This document shows positions 1-7,816 of a stretch of DNA of 64,000 bases, in pieces. Positions within the stretch are counted from its first letter, which is position 1; each line of letters opens with the position of its first letter. Origin of the DNA: an uncultured Shimia sp. (GTDB taxonomy: Bacteria; Pseudomonadota; Alphaproteobacteria; Rhodobacterales; Rhodobacteraceae); assembly GCF_947493595.1 (NCBI RefSeq), contig NZ_CANLRL010000001.1:124001-188000 (forward strand), in the 5' to 3' direction. Under the pieces are notes generated by a model, which made no database searches, had not been told where the DNA came from, and saw nothing but the letters and a program-made list of their open reading frames with translations. The position numbers and the translations under genes were made by a program.

Positions 1-262
1 CCGTGTGAATAAATTCAACGGTTGCCGCGAGGTGCACGTGGTAGGGGCCGTCATAGCCACATAATTTGGCGGCTGCCAAAGTCAGCATCGGGCGTAGGCG
101 TTTGCCACCGGCACCAACTAGATGCGCGGTCACTTCTGGAATGCGCGGCGCATGTTTGGAGGCCATACGCTCTTCGATCAGGGCATTTACCGCTTCCATG
201 TCGTCGCGCAGCAGGACTGCGAGGGCTTCGTGCGGCTTGCTTGCGGCGTGATCGAGACTCAT
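1..262 (-). CDS. Polyprenyl diphosphate synthase, N-terminal part (cut by window edge)
   Basis: Only the first 87 codons are inside the window; the gene runs off the left edge. The frame opens at ATG 262 and reads MSLDHAASKPHEALAVLL, then contains GGKRLRPMLTLAAAKL, the conserved substrate-binding GGKR(L/I)RP segment of trans-isoprenyl diphosphate synthases, followed by HLAATVEFIHT just before the first aspartate-rich motif would start. The family makes the long prenyl side chain of ubiquinone from farnesyl and isopentenyl diphosphate. In an alphaproteobacterium the product is probably C50 (Q10), but chain length cannot be read from this piece. It is divergent from the DUF2007 gene with a 59-bp gap. 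Confidence 0.85.
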   Translation of the reverse strand, partial: MSLDHAASKPHEALAVLLRDDMEAVNALIEERMASKHAPRIPEVTAHLVGAGGKRLRPMLTLAAAKLCGYDGPYHVHLAATVEFIHT

Positions 263-321
263 TTTGGACTTCCTGTCGTGAGGGGTCGACATTGGCCGCT
301 CCCTAACCTTAGATCGTTATT

Positions 322-543
322 ATGAAAGAGCTTTTGCGTAGCACAGATCCGACCACCATCGCCTTTGCCACAGCCCTGCTTCAGGGGGAGGGTATAGACT
401 GCTTTGAAATGGACGTAAACATGAGCGTCCTTGAGGGCAGCATTGGCATATTGCCGCGCCGGTTGATGGTACGGTCACAAGATTTGCAGCAAGCTGAACG
501 GGTTATGCTCGACAATGAGATCGCATTGGGGCGGGCGCTGTGA
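322..543 (+). CDS. DUF2007 family small protein
   Basis: A 73-residue protein, MKELLRSTDPTTIAFATALL..., with the usual DUF2007 layout: a short beta strand, a helix that scans for position in sequence (ALLQGEGIDCFEMD) and a second half ending VMLDNEIALG. The family is annotated as putative signal-transducing protein, but no biochemical role is established. Its stop overlaps the GTG start of the following methyltransferase by 4 bp (GTGA), so the two are probably translationally coupled. The gene is divergent from the polyprenyl synthase. Confidence 0.8.
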   Translation: MKELLRSTDPTTIAFATALLQGEGIDCFEMDVNMSVLEGSIGILPRRLMVRSQDLQQAERVMLDNEIALGRAL

Positions 544-1292
544 GTGCAGAGCTTACCCAGAACGATTTTTTGAATGGGCGCGTGACCCTATGGCAACCCA
601 AGGATGGCTATCGTGCCGGGGTTGATCCAGTTTTGCTGGCCGCGACGATTCCTGCAAAGCCGGGGGATCGGGTGTTGGAGCTTGGCAGCGGCGTCGGTGC
701 GGCATTTCTTTGCCTGTCTGCACGTGTGCCAAAGCTAACCGTGCATGCCGTCGAGCTGCAGCCAGAGTACGCCGCATTGGCGCATCGCAATGCCAAGGAG
801 AACGGCGCGGAAGCGACGATCTGGGAGGCCGATTTGGCCATGTTGCCCATGGAGTTGCGGCAGATGCAGTTTGGGCATGTGTTTGCCAACCCGCCTTATT
901 TCGATCGGACTGCGAGCACAGCAGCGCAGGATGCGGGCAGAGATGTGGCGATGGGGGAAGACACGCCACTTGGCAAATGGGTTGAGGTGGCCGCCAAGCG
1001 CCTTGCCCCCAAAGGCACCGCAACCTTCGTGCATCGTGCAGAACGGTTGCCGGACTTGTTGAGTGCAATGCATGGTGCATTGGGGTCCATACAAGTGATG
1101 CCTTTGCAGGCACGCGTGGGGCGGGACGCCAATTTGGTGCTTGTTCACGGTGTCAAAAACGGGCGCGCTGCGTTTCGTCTTCATGCGCCTGTGCGCATGC
1201 ATGAAGGGGACAGCCACACGCATGATGGCGACAGTTACACGGATCAAATTCGCGGGGTTTTGCGCGATGGAGCGGCGCTGCCTTTCCCTTAA
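540..1292 (+). CDS. tRNA1(Val)-type adenine N6-methyltransferase family protein
   Basis: A 250-residue class I SAM-dependent methyltransferase. Motif I is VLELGSGVGAAFLCLS, the acidic SAM-ribose residue lies in HAVELQPEYAALA, and the NPPYF tetrad (about residues 119-123) is the (N/D)PPY signature of amino-methyltransferases acting on adenine. The closest characterised relative by layout is TrmN6/YfiC, which methylates A37 of tRNA-Val; the actual RNA target here is inferred. The start is GTG 540, overlapping the DUF2007 stop. The C-terminal tail contains a short His-rich near-repeat (HEGDSHTHDGDSYTD). A repeat array (1338-1389) follows the stop. Confidence 0.78.
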   Translation: MSAELTQNDFLNGRVTLWQPKDGYRAGVDPVLLAATIPAKPGDRVLELGSGVGAAFLCLSARVPKLTVHAVELQPEYAALAHRNAKENGAEATIWEADLAMLPMELRQMQFGHVFANPPYFDRTASTAAQDAGRDVAMGEDTPLGKWVEVAAKRLAPKGTATFVHRAERLPDLLSAMHGALGSIQVMPLQARVGRDANLVLVHGVKNGRAAFRLHAPVRMHEGDSHTHDGDSYTDQIRGVLRDGAALPFP

Positions 1293-1337
1293 TGGGTTAC
1301 CGCAACGCTCGGGTCATTAAGCCTGACCGATTCGGCT

Positions 1338-1389
1338 CAAAACCACGTCGGTATCGCGTCGGTATTACGACTGTTTTACGACAGCGTCG
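1338..1389 (+). repeat. Extragenic array of 11-bp units, copy A
   Basis: After AAAACC come successive 11-bp units: ACGTCGGTATC, GCGTCGGTATT, ACGACTGTTTT, ACGACAGCGTC. Bases 1338-1374 match 46870-46906 at 34 of 37 positions, including an 18-bp identical run. A shorter relative lies at 21268-21300. Copy A starts 45 bp after the methyltransferase stop. The function is unknown; the unit is close to one helical turn. Confidence 0.7.
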
Positions 1390-1494
1390 GCGGAAATTTT
1401 CCAGTGTTAAGAATATGTCACAAGTCGCACGTGACAGGCGGCAAAAACTGTGCTGCACTGTTGGGACTACATATTGTTTGCATAGGAGAACATG

Positions 1495-1659
1495 ATGAGC
1501 GTAAGCGCACACCTCGAAGAGCTGAAACGCAAACACGAAGCCCTCTCTGACCAAGTCGAACAAGAACAACGCGCCCCTGGCAGCAGTGATCTTGATGTCG
1601 CAGAACTCAAGAAGCAGAAACTCCGCCTCAAAGAAGAAATCACGCGATTATCCGCATAA
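1495..1659 (+). CDS. YdcH-like DUF465 small protein
   Basis: A 54-residue all-helical protein, MSVSAHLEELKRKHEALSDQ..., with the DUF465 pattern: heptad-like HLEELKRKHEAL, a gap, then an ELKKQKLRLKEEI repeat ending near the C terminus. Family members are small coiled-coil hairpins of unknown function. Two ATGs are adjacent (1492 and 1495). ATG 1495 has the better spacing (6 nt) from the AGGAGA ribosome site at 1484-1489. It is convergent with the DMT exporter, with 3 bp between stops, so the two 3' ends probably share termination. Confidence 0.82.
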   Translation: MSVSAHLEELKRKHEALSDQVEQEQRAPGSSDLDVAELKKQKLRLKEEITRLSA

Positions 1660-1662
1660 CGC

Positions 1663-2529
1663 TCAGCCAGATTTCAAGCTGGCGCGTGCGGCAAGCACCG
1701 CGCCGCCAGTGATCAGCAAAGCCGCCGCGCCCAGGTGTATCGTGGGCTCGGCAAACCCAACCCCCACCAGAGCCAATGTCGACAACAGCGGGGCCGCGTA
1801 AGAGGCGGTGCCCAAAAGTTGGATGTCGCCACGCTTGACCCCCACATCCCAGACATAGAACGCCAGACCAACCGGGCCGAGGCCGAGAGCGAAGACGGAC
1901 ACCCAAGTAAGCGCGTCGGCGGGCCAAATTGTTTCCTCAAGCGCGAGGTGCAGCAAGGTGGAGAGCGCGGCGGTGGCGAGGCAGAACACCACCACGGAGA
2001 CCGTGGGGATGTCGCCAAGGCGACGGGAGAGCAGCGAATAGCTGGACCATGTGAAAGCGCAGGCAAGGGCAAGGCCATAGCCGGGCAGATGGGCCGGGTT
2101 AAAGCCAAGGCCGCCTCCGCCGATGATTAGGGCCGCGCCCAAGAAGCCAAGGCAGGCGCCAAACAGGTGGCCTGCGCGCAGGCGTTCACCGGGCAGGAGG
2201 CCGGACATCAATACAATCAGAAGAGGCCATAGGTAGGCGATCAGCCCGGCTTCAGCTGCGGGCGCGAGGCGCAGGGCGGAGAAGTAAAGCGCGTGATAGC
2301 CAAACAGGCTGAGGCTGCCAAAGAGGTAGACTTTGAGGGGGATGGTGCGCAGGGCGCGCCACTCGCCGGTGACTATCGCCCAGATGACGCCAAGCGTGCC
2401 GCCGACAGTGAAACACAGGGCGTTGAGCAGAAGCGGAGGTGTTGGGGCGCTGCCAACCGTGAAGAGGGCGAGCAGGGCCCAGAGCAGCACAGCGATAAAG
2501 CCAACTGCGGTGGCTTTGGTGCGGGTCAT
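1663..2529 (-). CDS. DMT superfamily (EamA) transporter, YddG-like
   Basis: A 288-residue integral membrane protein with about ten hydrophobic segments, arranged as two EamA halves. The opening ATAVGFIAVLLWALLALFTV and the segment SLFGYHALYFSALRLAPAAE resemble the aromatic amino-acid exporter YddG. The substrate cannot be read from sequence; efflux of an amino acid or metabolite is the family expectation. Its ATG overlaps the stop of the upstream LysR gene by 4 bp (ATGA), so regulator and transporter form one transcription unit with the regulator first. Confidence 0.8.
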   Translation of the reverse strand: MTRTKATAVGFIAVLLWALLALFTVGSAPTPPLLLNALCFTVGGTLGVIWAIVTGEWRALRTIPLKVYLFGSLSLFGYHALYFSALRLAPAAEAGLIAYLWPLLIVLMSGLLPGERLRAGHLFGACLGFLGAALIIGGGGLGFNPAHLPGYGLALACAFTWSSYSLLSRRLGDIPTVSVVVFCLATAALSTLLHLALEETIWPADALTWVSVFALGLGPVGLAFYVWDVGVKRGDIQLLGTASYAAPLLSTLALVGVGFAEPTIHLGAAALLITGGAVLAARASLKSG

Positions 2530-3476
2530 GCGGGGGGAATCTCCTCGATCGGCGTGATGATCAAGTTTTCTGTCACTTCGGCGGTTTTGTCTATCTCTGC
2601 CATCATCCAGTCGCGCAGGGCAGCGATGTGGGGGCGGTCCTGGGTGCCGTCGCGACAGAGGAAGCGGAAGCGGGCCTGTAGCCAGATGGCGTGTTTGTAG
2701 GGCGCGACAAGGCGGCCTTCGTGGATGTCTTTCACCACTAAGGCGCGACGACCAAGGGCGATGCCTGCGCCAGCCAGGGCGGCGTCAATGCTGTGGTCCG
2801 CGCCGGTGAAGCGGGGGCCATGAGAGGTGTCGATGTCGAGCTGCATCAGGCGGCACCAGGCGGCCCAATCGGCCCGTGGGCGCAGGAAGTCGATGGATTC
2901 GTCGTGGATCAGCGTGGCGTTTTTCAGGCTTTCCGGGGTGGGGAATCGCTCCGCCATTTCCGGTGTCATCACTGGGCTGACCCATTCGCGGGCCATTGGG
3001 GCGGCCCAAAGGCCTGGGTCTTCATTGGCGATGCCAAAGCGGATGGCGACGTCGACTTCGTCGCGATTGAAGTCGAGGTTGCGCAGGGTGGCGGAGAAGC
3101 GCAGGTCTATCTCCGGATGGGCGCGGGCAAATTCGTAAAACCGCGGCGCAAACCATTTGGCGGTGAAGGCGGGGCCGGCGGTGACCATAAGCGTGGCGTC
3201 ATCCATCTGGCGCTGGGCGGCGCGCCAGGACGCGGACAGGGTTTGGAAGCCTTCCTGTATGCCGGGGGCGAGGGTCTCGCCAATTTCAGTCAGGGCCACG
3301 GCGCGGTTGAGGCGGTGGAAGAGTGGCGCGCCGAGGTGCTCTTCAAGCGATTTGATCTGATAGCTGAGCGCGGCGGGCGTGACGTGCAACTCGTCCGCGG
3401 CTTTGGCAAAGGACATATGGCGTTGTGCGGCATCAAAGGCCCGCAAGGCGGTGAGGGGAGGCAGGCGATCAGACAT
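2526..3476 (-). CDS. LysR-family transcriptional regulator, GcvA-like
   Basis: A 316-residue LysR protein. The N-terminal winged helix-turn-helix covers roughly residues 8-67 (LTALRAFDAAQRHMSFAKAA, then ELHVTPAALSYQIKSLEEHL). It is followed by a substrate-binding LysR domain from about residue 95. The P-L-x-A-L-R-A-F start and VTPAALSYQIK recognition helix are typical of the GcvA/AmpR branch. It is cotranscribed with the DMT exporter, which it probably controls. The 116-bp gap to the divergent 52-residue ORF carries an inverted repeat and two direct repeats that could be its operator. Confidence 0.88.
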   Translation of the reverse strand: MSDRLPPLTALRAFDAAQRHMSFAKAADELHVTPAALSYQIKSLEEHLGAPLFHRLNRAVALTEIGETLAPGIQEGFQTLSASWRAAQRQMDDATLMVTAGPAFTAKWFAPRFYEFARAHPEIDLRFSATLRNLDFNRDEVDVAIRFGIANEDPGLWAAPMAREWVSPVMTPEMAERFPTPESLKNATLIHDESIDFLRPRADWAAWCRLMQLDIDTSHGPRFTGADHSIDAALAGAGIALGRRALVVKDIHEGRLVAPYKHAIWLQARFRFLCRDGTQDRPHIAALRDWMMAEIDKTAEVTENLIITPIEEIPPA

Positions 3477-3480
3477 GTTG

Positions 3481-3562
3481 AGTTAAGTACAGCTTAAGTG
3501 AAGGTAGGGGAAGTCTCGTTTGTCGTGAAGGTACGTTAGCGCCATATTGGTCTCAGTTAAGT
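3481..3562. promoter_or_regulatory. Candidate LysR operator in divergent spacer
   Basis: Just upstream of the LysR start is TTAAG-TACAG-CTTAA (3483-3497), a perfect 5-bp inverted repeat. The octamer AGTTAAGT occurs twice in the same orientation, at 3481-3488 and 3555-3562. LysR proteins typically bind dyads near their own divergent promoter, so an operator role is plausible but inferred. Confidence 0.4.
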
Positions 3563-3592
3563 TTTCCATCGTCAAACAGAAGAGAGGCTAAC

Positions 3593-3751
3593 ATGATCGA
3601 GACTGCACCCAACGCCCGCACTCAGCAAGCCTACCAGGACGCGCACGCCGCCCGTAGCGCTGCCTTTGTTGGGTTTTTCAAAGCTCTGTTTGGTGGCAAA
3701 TCCGTTCCGCTGAACCGCGTTGTTCTTACGGAACCGTCCCGCTGCGCCTGA
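3593..3751 (+). CDS. Small protein of unknown function (52 aa)
   Basis: An ATG at 3593 opens a 52-codon frame, MIETAPNARTQQAYQDAHAA..., behind a purine-rich AGAGAGG ribosome site 6-8 nt upstream, and it ends immediately before a strong terminator (3777-3802). The product has a polar N-terminal helix, a short hydrophobic patch (AAFVGFFKALFGG) and a basic-polar tail ending in Cys-Ala. I do not recognise a family. The divergent position next to a LysR regulator, clear ribosome site and terminator support a real gene; no function is assigned. Confidence 0.6.
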   Translation: MIETAPNARTQQAYQDAHAARSAAFVGFFKALFGGKSVPLNRVVLTEPSRCA

Positions 3752-3776
3752 GGCAGGCACTTACGGGGCAAAAGAG

Positions 3777-3804
3777 AAGGGCCGGTCAGATGACCGGCCC
3801 TTTT
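3777..3804. terminator. Bidirectional rho-independent terminator
   Basis: AAGGGCCGGT (3777-3786) pairs perfectly with ACCGGCCCTT (3793-3802) across a 6-nt loop, with TTTT on the plus side and A/T-rich sequence on the other. It lies between the convergent 52-aa ORF and phaB. Confidence 0.85.
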
Positions 3805-3825
3805 GGTTTGTATTGTCTGTGCAGA

Positions 3826-4548
3826 TCAGACGAAGAACTGGCCACCGTTGGCGGAGATGGTGGAGCCGTTGATGAAGCCTGCGTCGTCAGAAGCGAGGAA
3901 CGTCACACAACGCGCGATTTCTTCTGGCTCACCAAGGCGGCCGGTTGGGATCTGACCAATGATCGAGTCGCGGACCTTTTCAGGCACGGCCATGACCATC
4001 TCGGTGGCAATGTAGCCAGGACAGATGGCGTTGGCGGTGATGCCCGCGCGGGCACCTTCCTGAGCCAGGGACTTCACGATGCCAAGGTCACCGGCTTTGG
4101 TGGCGGCGTAGTTGACCTGCGCAAACTGACCTTTCTGACCGTTGATCGAAGAGATCACGATGATGCGACCAAATTTGCGCTCGCGCATGCCGGTCCAGAC
4201 AGGATGCACAGTGTTGAACACGCCGGTCAGGTTGGTGTCGACAACTTCGTGCCACTGCTCCGGGGTCATTTTGTGAAACGGAGCGTCGCGGGTGATGCCG
4301 GCGTTGGCCACAATCACGTCGATCGGGCCAAGGTCGGCTTCGACCTGTGCCAGACCTGCTTTGGAGGCCTCGTAGTCGGCCACATTCCATTTGTAGGTCT
4401 TGATGCCGGTGGCTTCGGTGAAGGCCGCAGCCTTCTCGTCGTTGCCAGCATAGGTGGCTGCAACTTCATAGCCTTCGGCCTTCAGTGCTTTTGAGATGGC
4501 TTCACCGATACCGCGGCTGCCGCCGGTGACGAGTGCTACTCTTGCCAT
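3826..4548 (-). CDS. phaB: Acetoacetyl-CoA reductase
   Basis: A 240-residue short-chain dehydrogenase that reduces acetoacetyl-CoA to (R)-3-hydroxybutyryl-CoA with NADPH, the second step of PHB synthesis and also the entry into the ethylmalonyl-CoA pathway. The NADPH fold motif is TGGSRGIG (8-15), NAG is at 82-84, catalytic Ser is in VISSING, and Tyr147/Lys151 form YAATK. Its length and C terminus (GSTISANGGQFFV) match PhaB. Although phaA is just upstream, a terminator separates them and a 190-bp leader with candidate operators precedes phaB, so it has its own promoter. Downstream is the shared terminator at 3777. Confidence 0.95.
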   Translation of the reverse strand: MARVALVTGGSRGIGEAISKALKAEGYEVAATYAGNDEKAAAFTEATGIKTYKWNVADYEASKAGLAQVEADLGPIDVIVANAGITRDAPFHKMTPEQWHEVVDTNLTGVFNTVHPVWTGMRERKFGRIIVISSINGQKGQFAQVNYAATKAGDLGIVKSLAQEGARAGITANAICPGYIATEMVMAVPEKVRDSIIGQIPTGRLGEPEEIARCVTFLASDDAGFINGSTISANGGQFFV

Positions 4549-4603
4549 GATGGTCCTCCAAGTGAGTAAATGTGTTGGTAACTCTGTTACGTTTTTAAAT
4601 CAC

Positions 4604-4643
4604 GTTGCGCAACATAATTACGTGATGAATTGCCGCACTGCAG
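4604..4643. promoter_or_regulatory. phaB upstream region with two candidate operators
   Basis: GTTGCGCAAC (4604-4613) is a perfect 10-bp palindrome within TGCGCAACATAATT (4606-4619), a 14-mer repeated exactly upstream of mcl2 (34044-34057). Next, TTGCCGCACTGC (4630-4641) repeats the left two thirds of the palindrome upstream of phaA. Both lie 56-93 bp before the phaB start, the range expected for regulator sites. Confidence 0.5.
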
Positions 4644-4684
4644 ATATTTTTTGCTGCTTGTGCGAAAAATGACCTCCCGAAACC

Positions 4685-4711
4685 AAAAAAGGGCGCCCAA
4701 TGGACGCCCCT
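4685..4711 (-). terminator. phaA terminator
   Basis: Read on the minus strand, GGGCGTCC-ATT-GGGCGCCC forms an 8-bp stem with one G-T pair, followed by six T residues (4685-4690 complement). It begins about 30 bp after the phaA stop and separates phaA from phaB. Confidence 0.75.
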
Positions 4712-4740
4712 TTCCTTTTTAAATGCAAAGGGGCGCAGTC

Positions 4741-5919
4741 TTATGGGCGCTCAAGGCACATGGCCACACCCATACCGCCGCCGATGCACAGGGTTGCGAG
4801 ACCTTTTTTGGCGTCGCGACGCTTCATTTCAAACAGCAGTGTGTTCAGGATTCGCGCACCAGACGCGCCAATTGGGTGACCAATGGCGATGGCGCCGCCG
4901 TTTACGTTCACAATCTCAGGGTTCCAGCCCATGTCCTTGTTCACGGCGCAGGCCTGTGCGGCGAAGGCTTCGTTGGCTTCAACCAGATCCAGTTCCTCAG
5001 CGGACCAGCCTGCTTTGTCCAGCGCCTTGCGGGAGGCGTAAATCGGGCCAACACCCATGATGGATGGGTCCAGGCCGGCTGTGGCATAAGACGCGATGCG
5101 GGCCAGAGGTTCGATGCCGCGCTTCTCCGCTTCGTCTGCGGACATCAGCAGGGCGCCAGCCGCGCCGTCGTTGATGCCGGATGCGTTGGCCGCGGTTACG
5201 GTGCCGCCGTCGCGTACGAAGGCCGGACGTAGCTTTTGCATCGCTTCCATGGTGGCGCCGTGGCGGATGTATTCGTCGGCATCCACAACGATGTCGCCCT
5301 TGCGGGTCTTCACGGTGAACGGCACAATTTCATCGGCAAATTTGCCAGCCTTTTGAGCAGCTTCAGCTTTGTTTTGCGAGGCCACAGCAAAGGTATCTTG
5401 GTCATCGCGGCTGATCTGCCACTTCTCTGCCACGTTTTCGGCGGTCTGGCCCATGTGGTAGCCGTTGAACGCATCCCACAGGCCGTCACGGATCATGGAA
5501 TCGATGTACTTCACGTCGCCCATTTTGGTGCCCGCGCGCAGGTGCGCCACGTGTGGGGACAGCGACATGTTTTCTTGACCACCCGCGGCGACGATGGACG
5601 CGTCACCCAATTGGATGTGCTGCGCGGCCAGTGCTACGGCGCGCAGGCCTGACCCACACACCTGATTGATGCCCCAAGCGGCGCTTTCGATTGGCAGGCC
5701 AGCGTTGACGTGTGCCTGGCGGGCCGGGTTTTGACCTTGGCCACCGGTCAGAACCTGACCGAGAATGGTTTCAGAGACGTCCGCCTTGTCGATGCCGGCA
5801 CGCTCTACCAGTGCTTGCAGCACGGTGGCGCCGAGATCATGTGCGGGGGTGTTGGCGAACGAGCCGCTGAAGCTACCCACGGCGGTCCGTGCCGCGGAAG
5901 CAATCACTACGTTGGTCAT
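4741..5919 (-). CDS. phaA: Acetyl-CoA C-acetyltransferase (beta-ketothiolase)
   Basis: A 392-residue biosynthetic thiolase condensing two acetyl-CoA to acetoacetyl-CoA. The nucleophile Cys88 sits in NQVCGSGL. The second active-site block is [14 protein letters not shown], and the C-terminal Cys is in [11 protein letters not shown]. The ATG at 5919 is chosen because AGGA lies 7 nt upstream; an in-frame TTG two codons earlier is less likely. Together with phaB it supplies 3-hydroxybutyryl-CoA both for PHB storage and for carbon entry into the ethylmalonyl-CoA route encoded elsewhere in the window. A 17-bp palindrome (6016-6032) lies about 100 bp upstream. Confidence 0.95.
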   Translation of the reverse strand: MTNVVIASAARTAVGSFSGSFANTPAHDLGATVLQALVERAGIDKADVSETILGQVLTGGQGQNPARQAHVNAGLPIESAAWGINQVCGSGLRAVALAAQHIQLGDASIVAAGGQENMSLSPHVAHLRAGTKMGDVKYIDSMIRDGLWDAFNGYHMGQTAENVAEKWQISRDDQDTFAVASQNKAEAAQKAGKFADEIVPFTVKTRKGDIVVDADEYIRHGATMEAMQKLRPAFVRDGGTVTAANASGINDGAAGALLMSADEAEKRGIEPLARIASYATAGLDPSIMGVGPIYASRKALDKAGWSAEELDLVEANEAFAAQACAVNKDMGWNPEIVNVNGGAIAIGHPIGASGARILNTLLFEMKRRDAKKGLATLCIGGGMGVAMCLERP

Positions 5920-6015
5920 ATGCAAATCCTCTACAAAATGCTGAACAAAGCATGTGCGGGACCGCCCCCCTCAGGCAACCCGCAGAACTCCGTTTCCGTG
6001 GCGTCAATAGCGTAT

Positions 6016-6032
6016 TTGCCGCACTGCGGCAA
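6016..6032. promoter_or_regulatory. Palindromic candidate operator upstream of phaA
   Basis: TTGCCGCA-C-TGCGGCAA is a perfect 8-bp inverted repeat around one base, 97-113 bp before the phaA start. The left part recurs upstream of phaB (4630-4641). The TGCGGCAA half recurs upstream of mcl2 and ecm. The GC-rich TGC/GCA composition recalls binding sites reported for the PHB regulator PhaR, but that match is only suggestive. Confidence 0.55.
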
Positions 6033-6121
6033 CGGTCAGGCTGTCACAGGCCTAAAGTCGCACGCGAGAAAGCGCCCATTGTGCGTGGACGCTGTGGCGT
6101 TGGTTGGATCTGGATGGGGTT

Positions 6122-7015
6122 TTAGGCGGCGTCGCTTTTGCGTTGTTTCCACGGCGGCGAGATCGTCGGCGCGCCAAAGGCGAAGCCTTGCAGGCAGTCA
6201 AACCCAAGATCCGCCATCATTTGGGCATCCGCCGGGCTTTCGATACGGCTAGCGACAGAGTGCATGTCAAACCGTTCACAAATCGCAGCGACCGCGGAGG
6301 CCAATACCTGATTGCTGCCATCCTGGGAAATATTGCGGCTGAAGCTGCCATGTAATTTGATTATGTCAAAATCAAAATCGCGGAACACGGTCAGCGTGGT
6401 CAGGCCGGCGCCGTAATCATCCAAGGCAAAAGACATGCCTTTGACTTGCAATTCTTCCATAAAGCCCTGGACAATCTCAGGGACTTGCACAACCGATTTT
6501 TCGGAAATTTCGAAAATCAACCGTTCGGGAATGGTGGCAGCACGGGTGAGGCCGCGTTGTAAACAATCCATCCATGGGGCATAGCCAATTGAGCGGGCCG
6601 ACATGTTGATAGACAAGCGCAGGCCGGGCTGTTCGGCCAGTGCTTGCAGGCCAAGCTCGAGCGCCAAGACATCCAACTGGCGGCCCAGCTCGGTGTCTTC
6701 GACGGCCCCCATGAAATCTTTGGCAGGGATAATGCGGCCGGTTTCGTCCAGAACCCGCACCAGACCTTCGTAGAATGCGGGGCGCTTGGTGTTGGAGGCC
6801 TGAACAACCGGTTGGTAGGCGAGCATCACCTGTTTGTGCGTAATTGCCTCGCGGACCATATCCAGCGTGGAGGAATCCCGTGTGTCCAGGGCGTAAGCCA
6901 GCGGGCTGCGATGCTCTTGCTTCGCGCCAGCCTTGCGTTTCTTTTTCCTTGGGCGATCCATAGCAGGCTTCCCATCATCCCATTTAGCAGCGTGCCCATT
7001 TAAGAACACAGACAT
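6122..7015 (-). CDS. EAL-domain protein, probably catalytically inactive
   Basis: A 297-residue cytosolic protein with a basic N-terminal tail (RPRKKKRK, residues 21-28) and one EAL domain from about residue 55. Conserved positions present: E83 (YEGLVR, in place of EAL), N137 (NMSARS), E169 (FEISE), D199-D200 (DDYGAG), K220, E259 and Q276 (QGF). Two positions usually needed for c-di-GMP hydrolysis appear changed: the Asp after the IK motif is His222 (IKLHG) and the first Glu of the EGVE loop is Ser256 (VASRIES). I infer a non-hydrolytic c-di-GMP sensor or an adaptor. No GGDEF, PAS or membrane segment is present. It is a single-gene unit. Confidence 0.85.
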   Translation of the reverse strand: MSVFLNGHAAKWDDGKPAMDRPRKKKRKAGAKQEHRSPLAYALDTRDSSTLDMVREAITHKQVMLAYQPVVQASNTKRPAFYEGLVRVLDETGRIIPAKDFMGAVEDTELGRQLDVLALELGLQALAEQPGLRLSINMSARSIGYAPWMDCLQRGLTRAATIPERLIFEISEKSVVQVPEIVQGFMEELQVKGMSFALDDYGAGLTTLTVFRDFDFDIIKLHGSFSRNISQDGSNQVLASAVAAICERFDMHSVASRIESPADAQMMADLGFDCLQGFAFGAPTISPPWKQRKSDAA

Positions 7016-7154
7016 GAACCATGTCTTAAAATGACGATTTGATGGGGCTCTGAACAGGGGTGTTTTAGCCCTGTTTTTAACTAACTTAAGGCGAATAGAG
7101 GGCGATGAGCCCGCATTGCGTCACAGGGCTTAAGAAGCGGTTTTCAGAGCAAAG

Positions 7155-7772
7155 TCAGTGGGAAATGTGCACGATATGGCATGTTTGACGCGCCGGGCTC
7201 GACAACAGCGGCAGGAGGTCCTGTGGAGCGTCTCGCAGCAGTTTCACCGAGGCTTTGGCGCAACGATGTAGTGCTTGTTCGCGGGCCACCACTGGAGACG
7301 CTTCGGCCCAAGAATAGCCAAACGCCCCGTTGTCCGCGACGGCAAAGGCACCGGAGCGTTTTTTGTTTTGCAGCTTTTTGTATTCGCGAAAGTCTTTGTT
7401 GGCGGCGTGGGACAGGGTCACGCCAAAGGCGGTGCGATCAAAGTCCTTAGGCACGCTGCGGGCGTAAAGGACACAGTAATCGGGGTTGCGCGATTGTTGA
7501 TGGCACAGGGTTTTCGCGTAAGCTTCGGCGAGCCAGAGTGAGTTGGCGTTGGCGTGCACGCCGGCGTGCCGTTCGGGGCGATTGATGTAGATCGCGCCGA
7601 AGTAGTCGGATTTGCGTTTGAACTGGCGGAAGGCGGCGCGGGCGTCGCCGCGCAGCTCAAATCGTTTCACCATCTCGATCTTAGTGTGCCTGCCGTGCTG
7701 CTGGACGTCTTGTGCGGCAAGATGGGCGGGGGCGCCCAACAGGAGAAAGAAAGCCAAGGCGTGGCGGATCAT
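7155..7772 (-). CDS. Secreted protein of unknown function
   Basis: A 205-residue protein with a clear Sec signal peptide (MIRHALAFFLLLGAPAHLAAQ, cleavage near residue 20-21) and a basic, Tyr-rich mature part. Four cysteines (in KTLCHQQ, DYCVLY, LHRCAK and QTCHIV) could form two disulfides in the periplasm. The segment GAFAVADNGAFGYSWAEASP, followed by AREQALHRC, resembles the aromatic/cysteine repeat of DUF4189-like periplasmic proteins, but I cannot assign it firmly. The gene precedes the EAL gene by 139 bp and follows the TlpA gene by 44 bp on the same strand. Confidence 0.65.
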   Translation of the reverse strand: MIRHALAFFLLLGAPAHLAAQDVQQHGRHTKIEMVKRFELRGDARAAFRQFKRKSDYFGAIYINRPERHAGVHANANSLWLAEAYAKTLCHQQSRNPDYCVLYARSVPKDFDRTAFGVTLSHAANKDFREYKKLQNKKRSGAFAVADNGAFGYSWAEASPVVAREQALHRCAKASVKLLRDAPQDLLPLLSSPARQTCHIVHISH

Positions 7773-7816
7773 GTGCGTCTCTTCTTATGTGCCAGTCGTC
7801 AGAGCCTTGGGGCGGA

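Noticed and set aside
5920-5925. TTG start for phaA two codons upstream
   Set aside because: The ATG at 5919 has a properly spaced AGGA ribosome site and matches the family N terminus.
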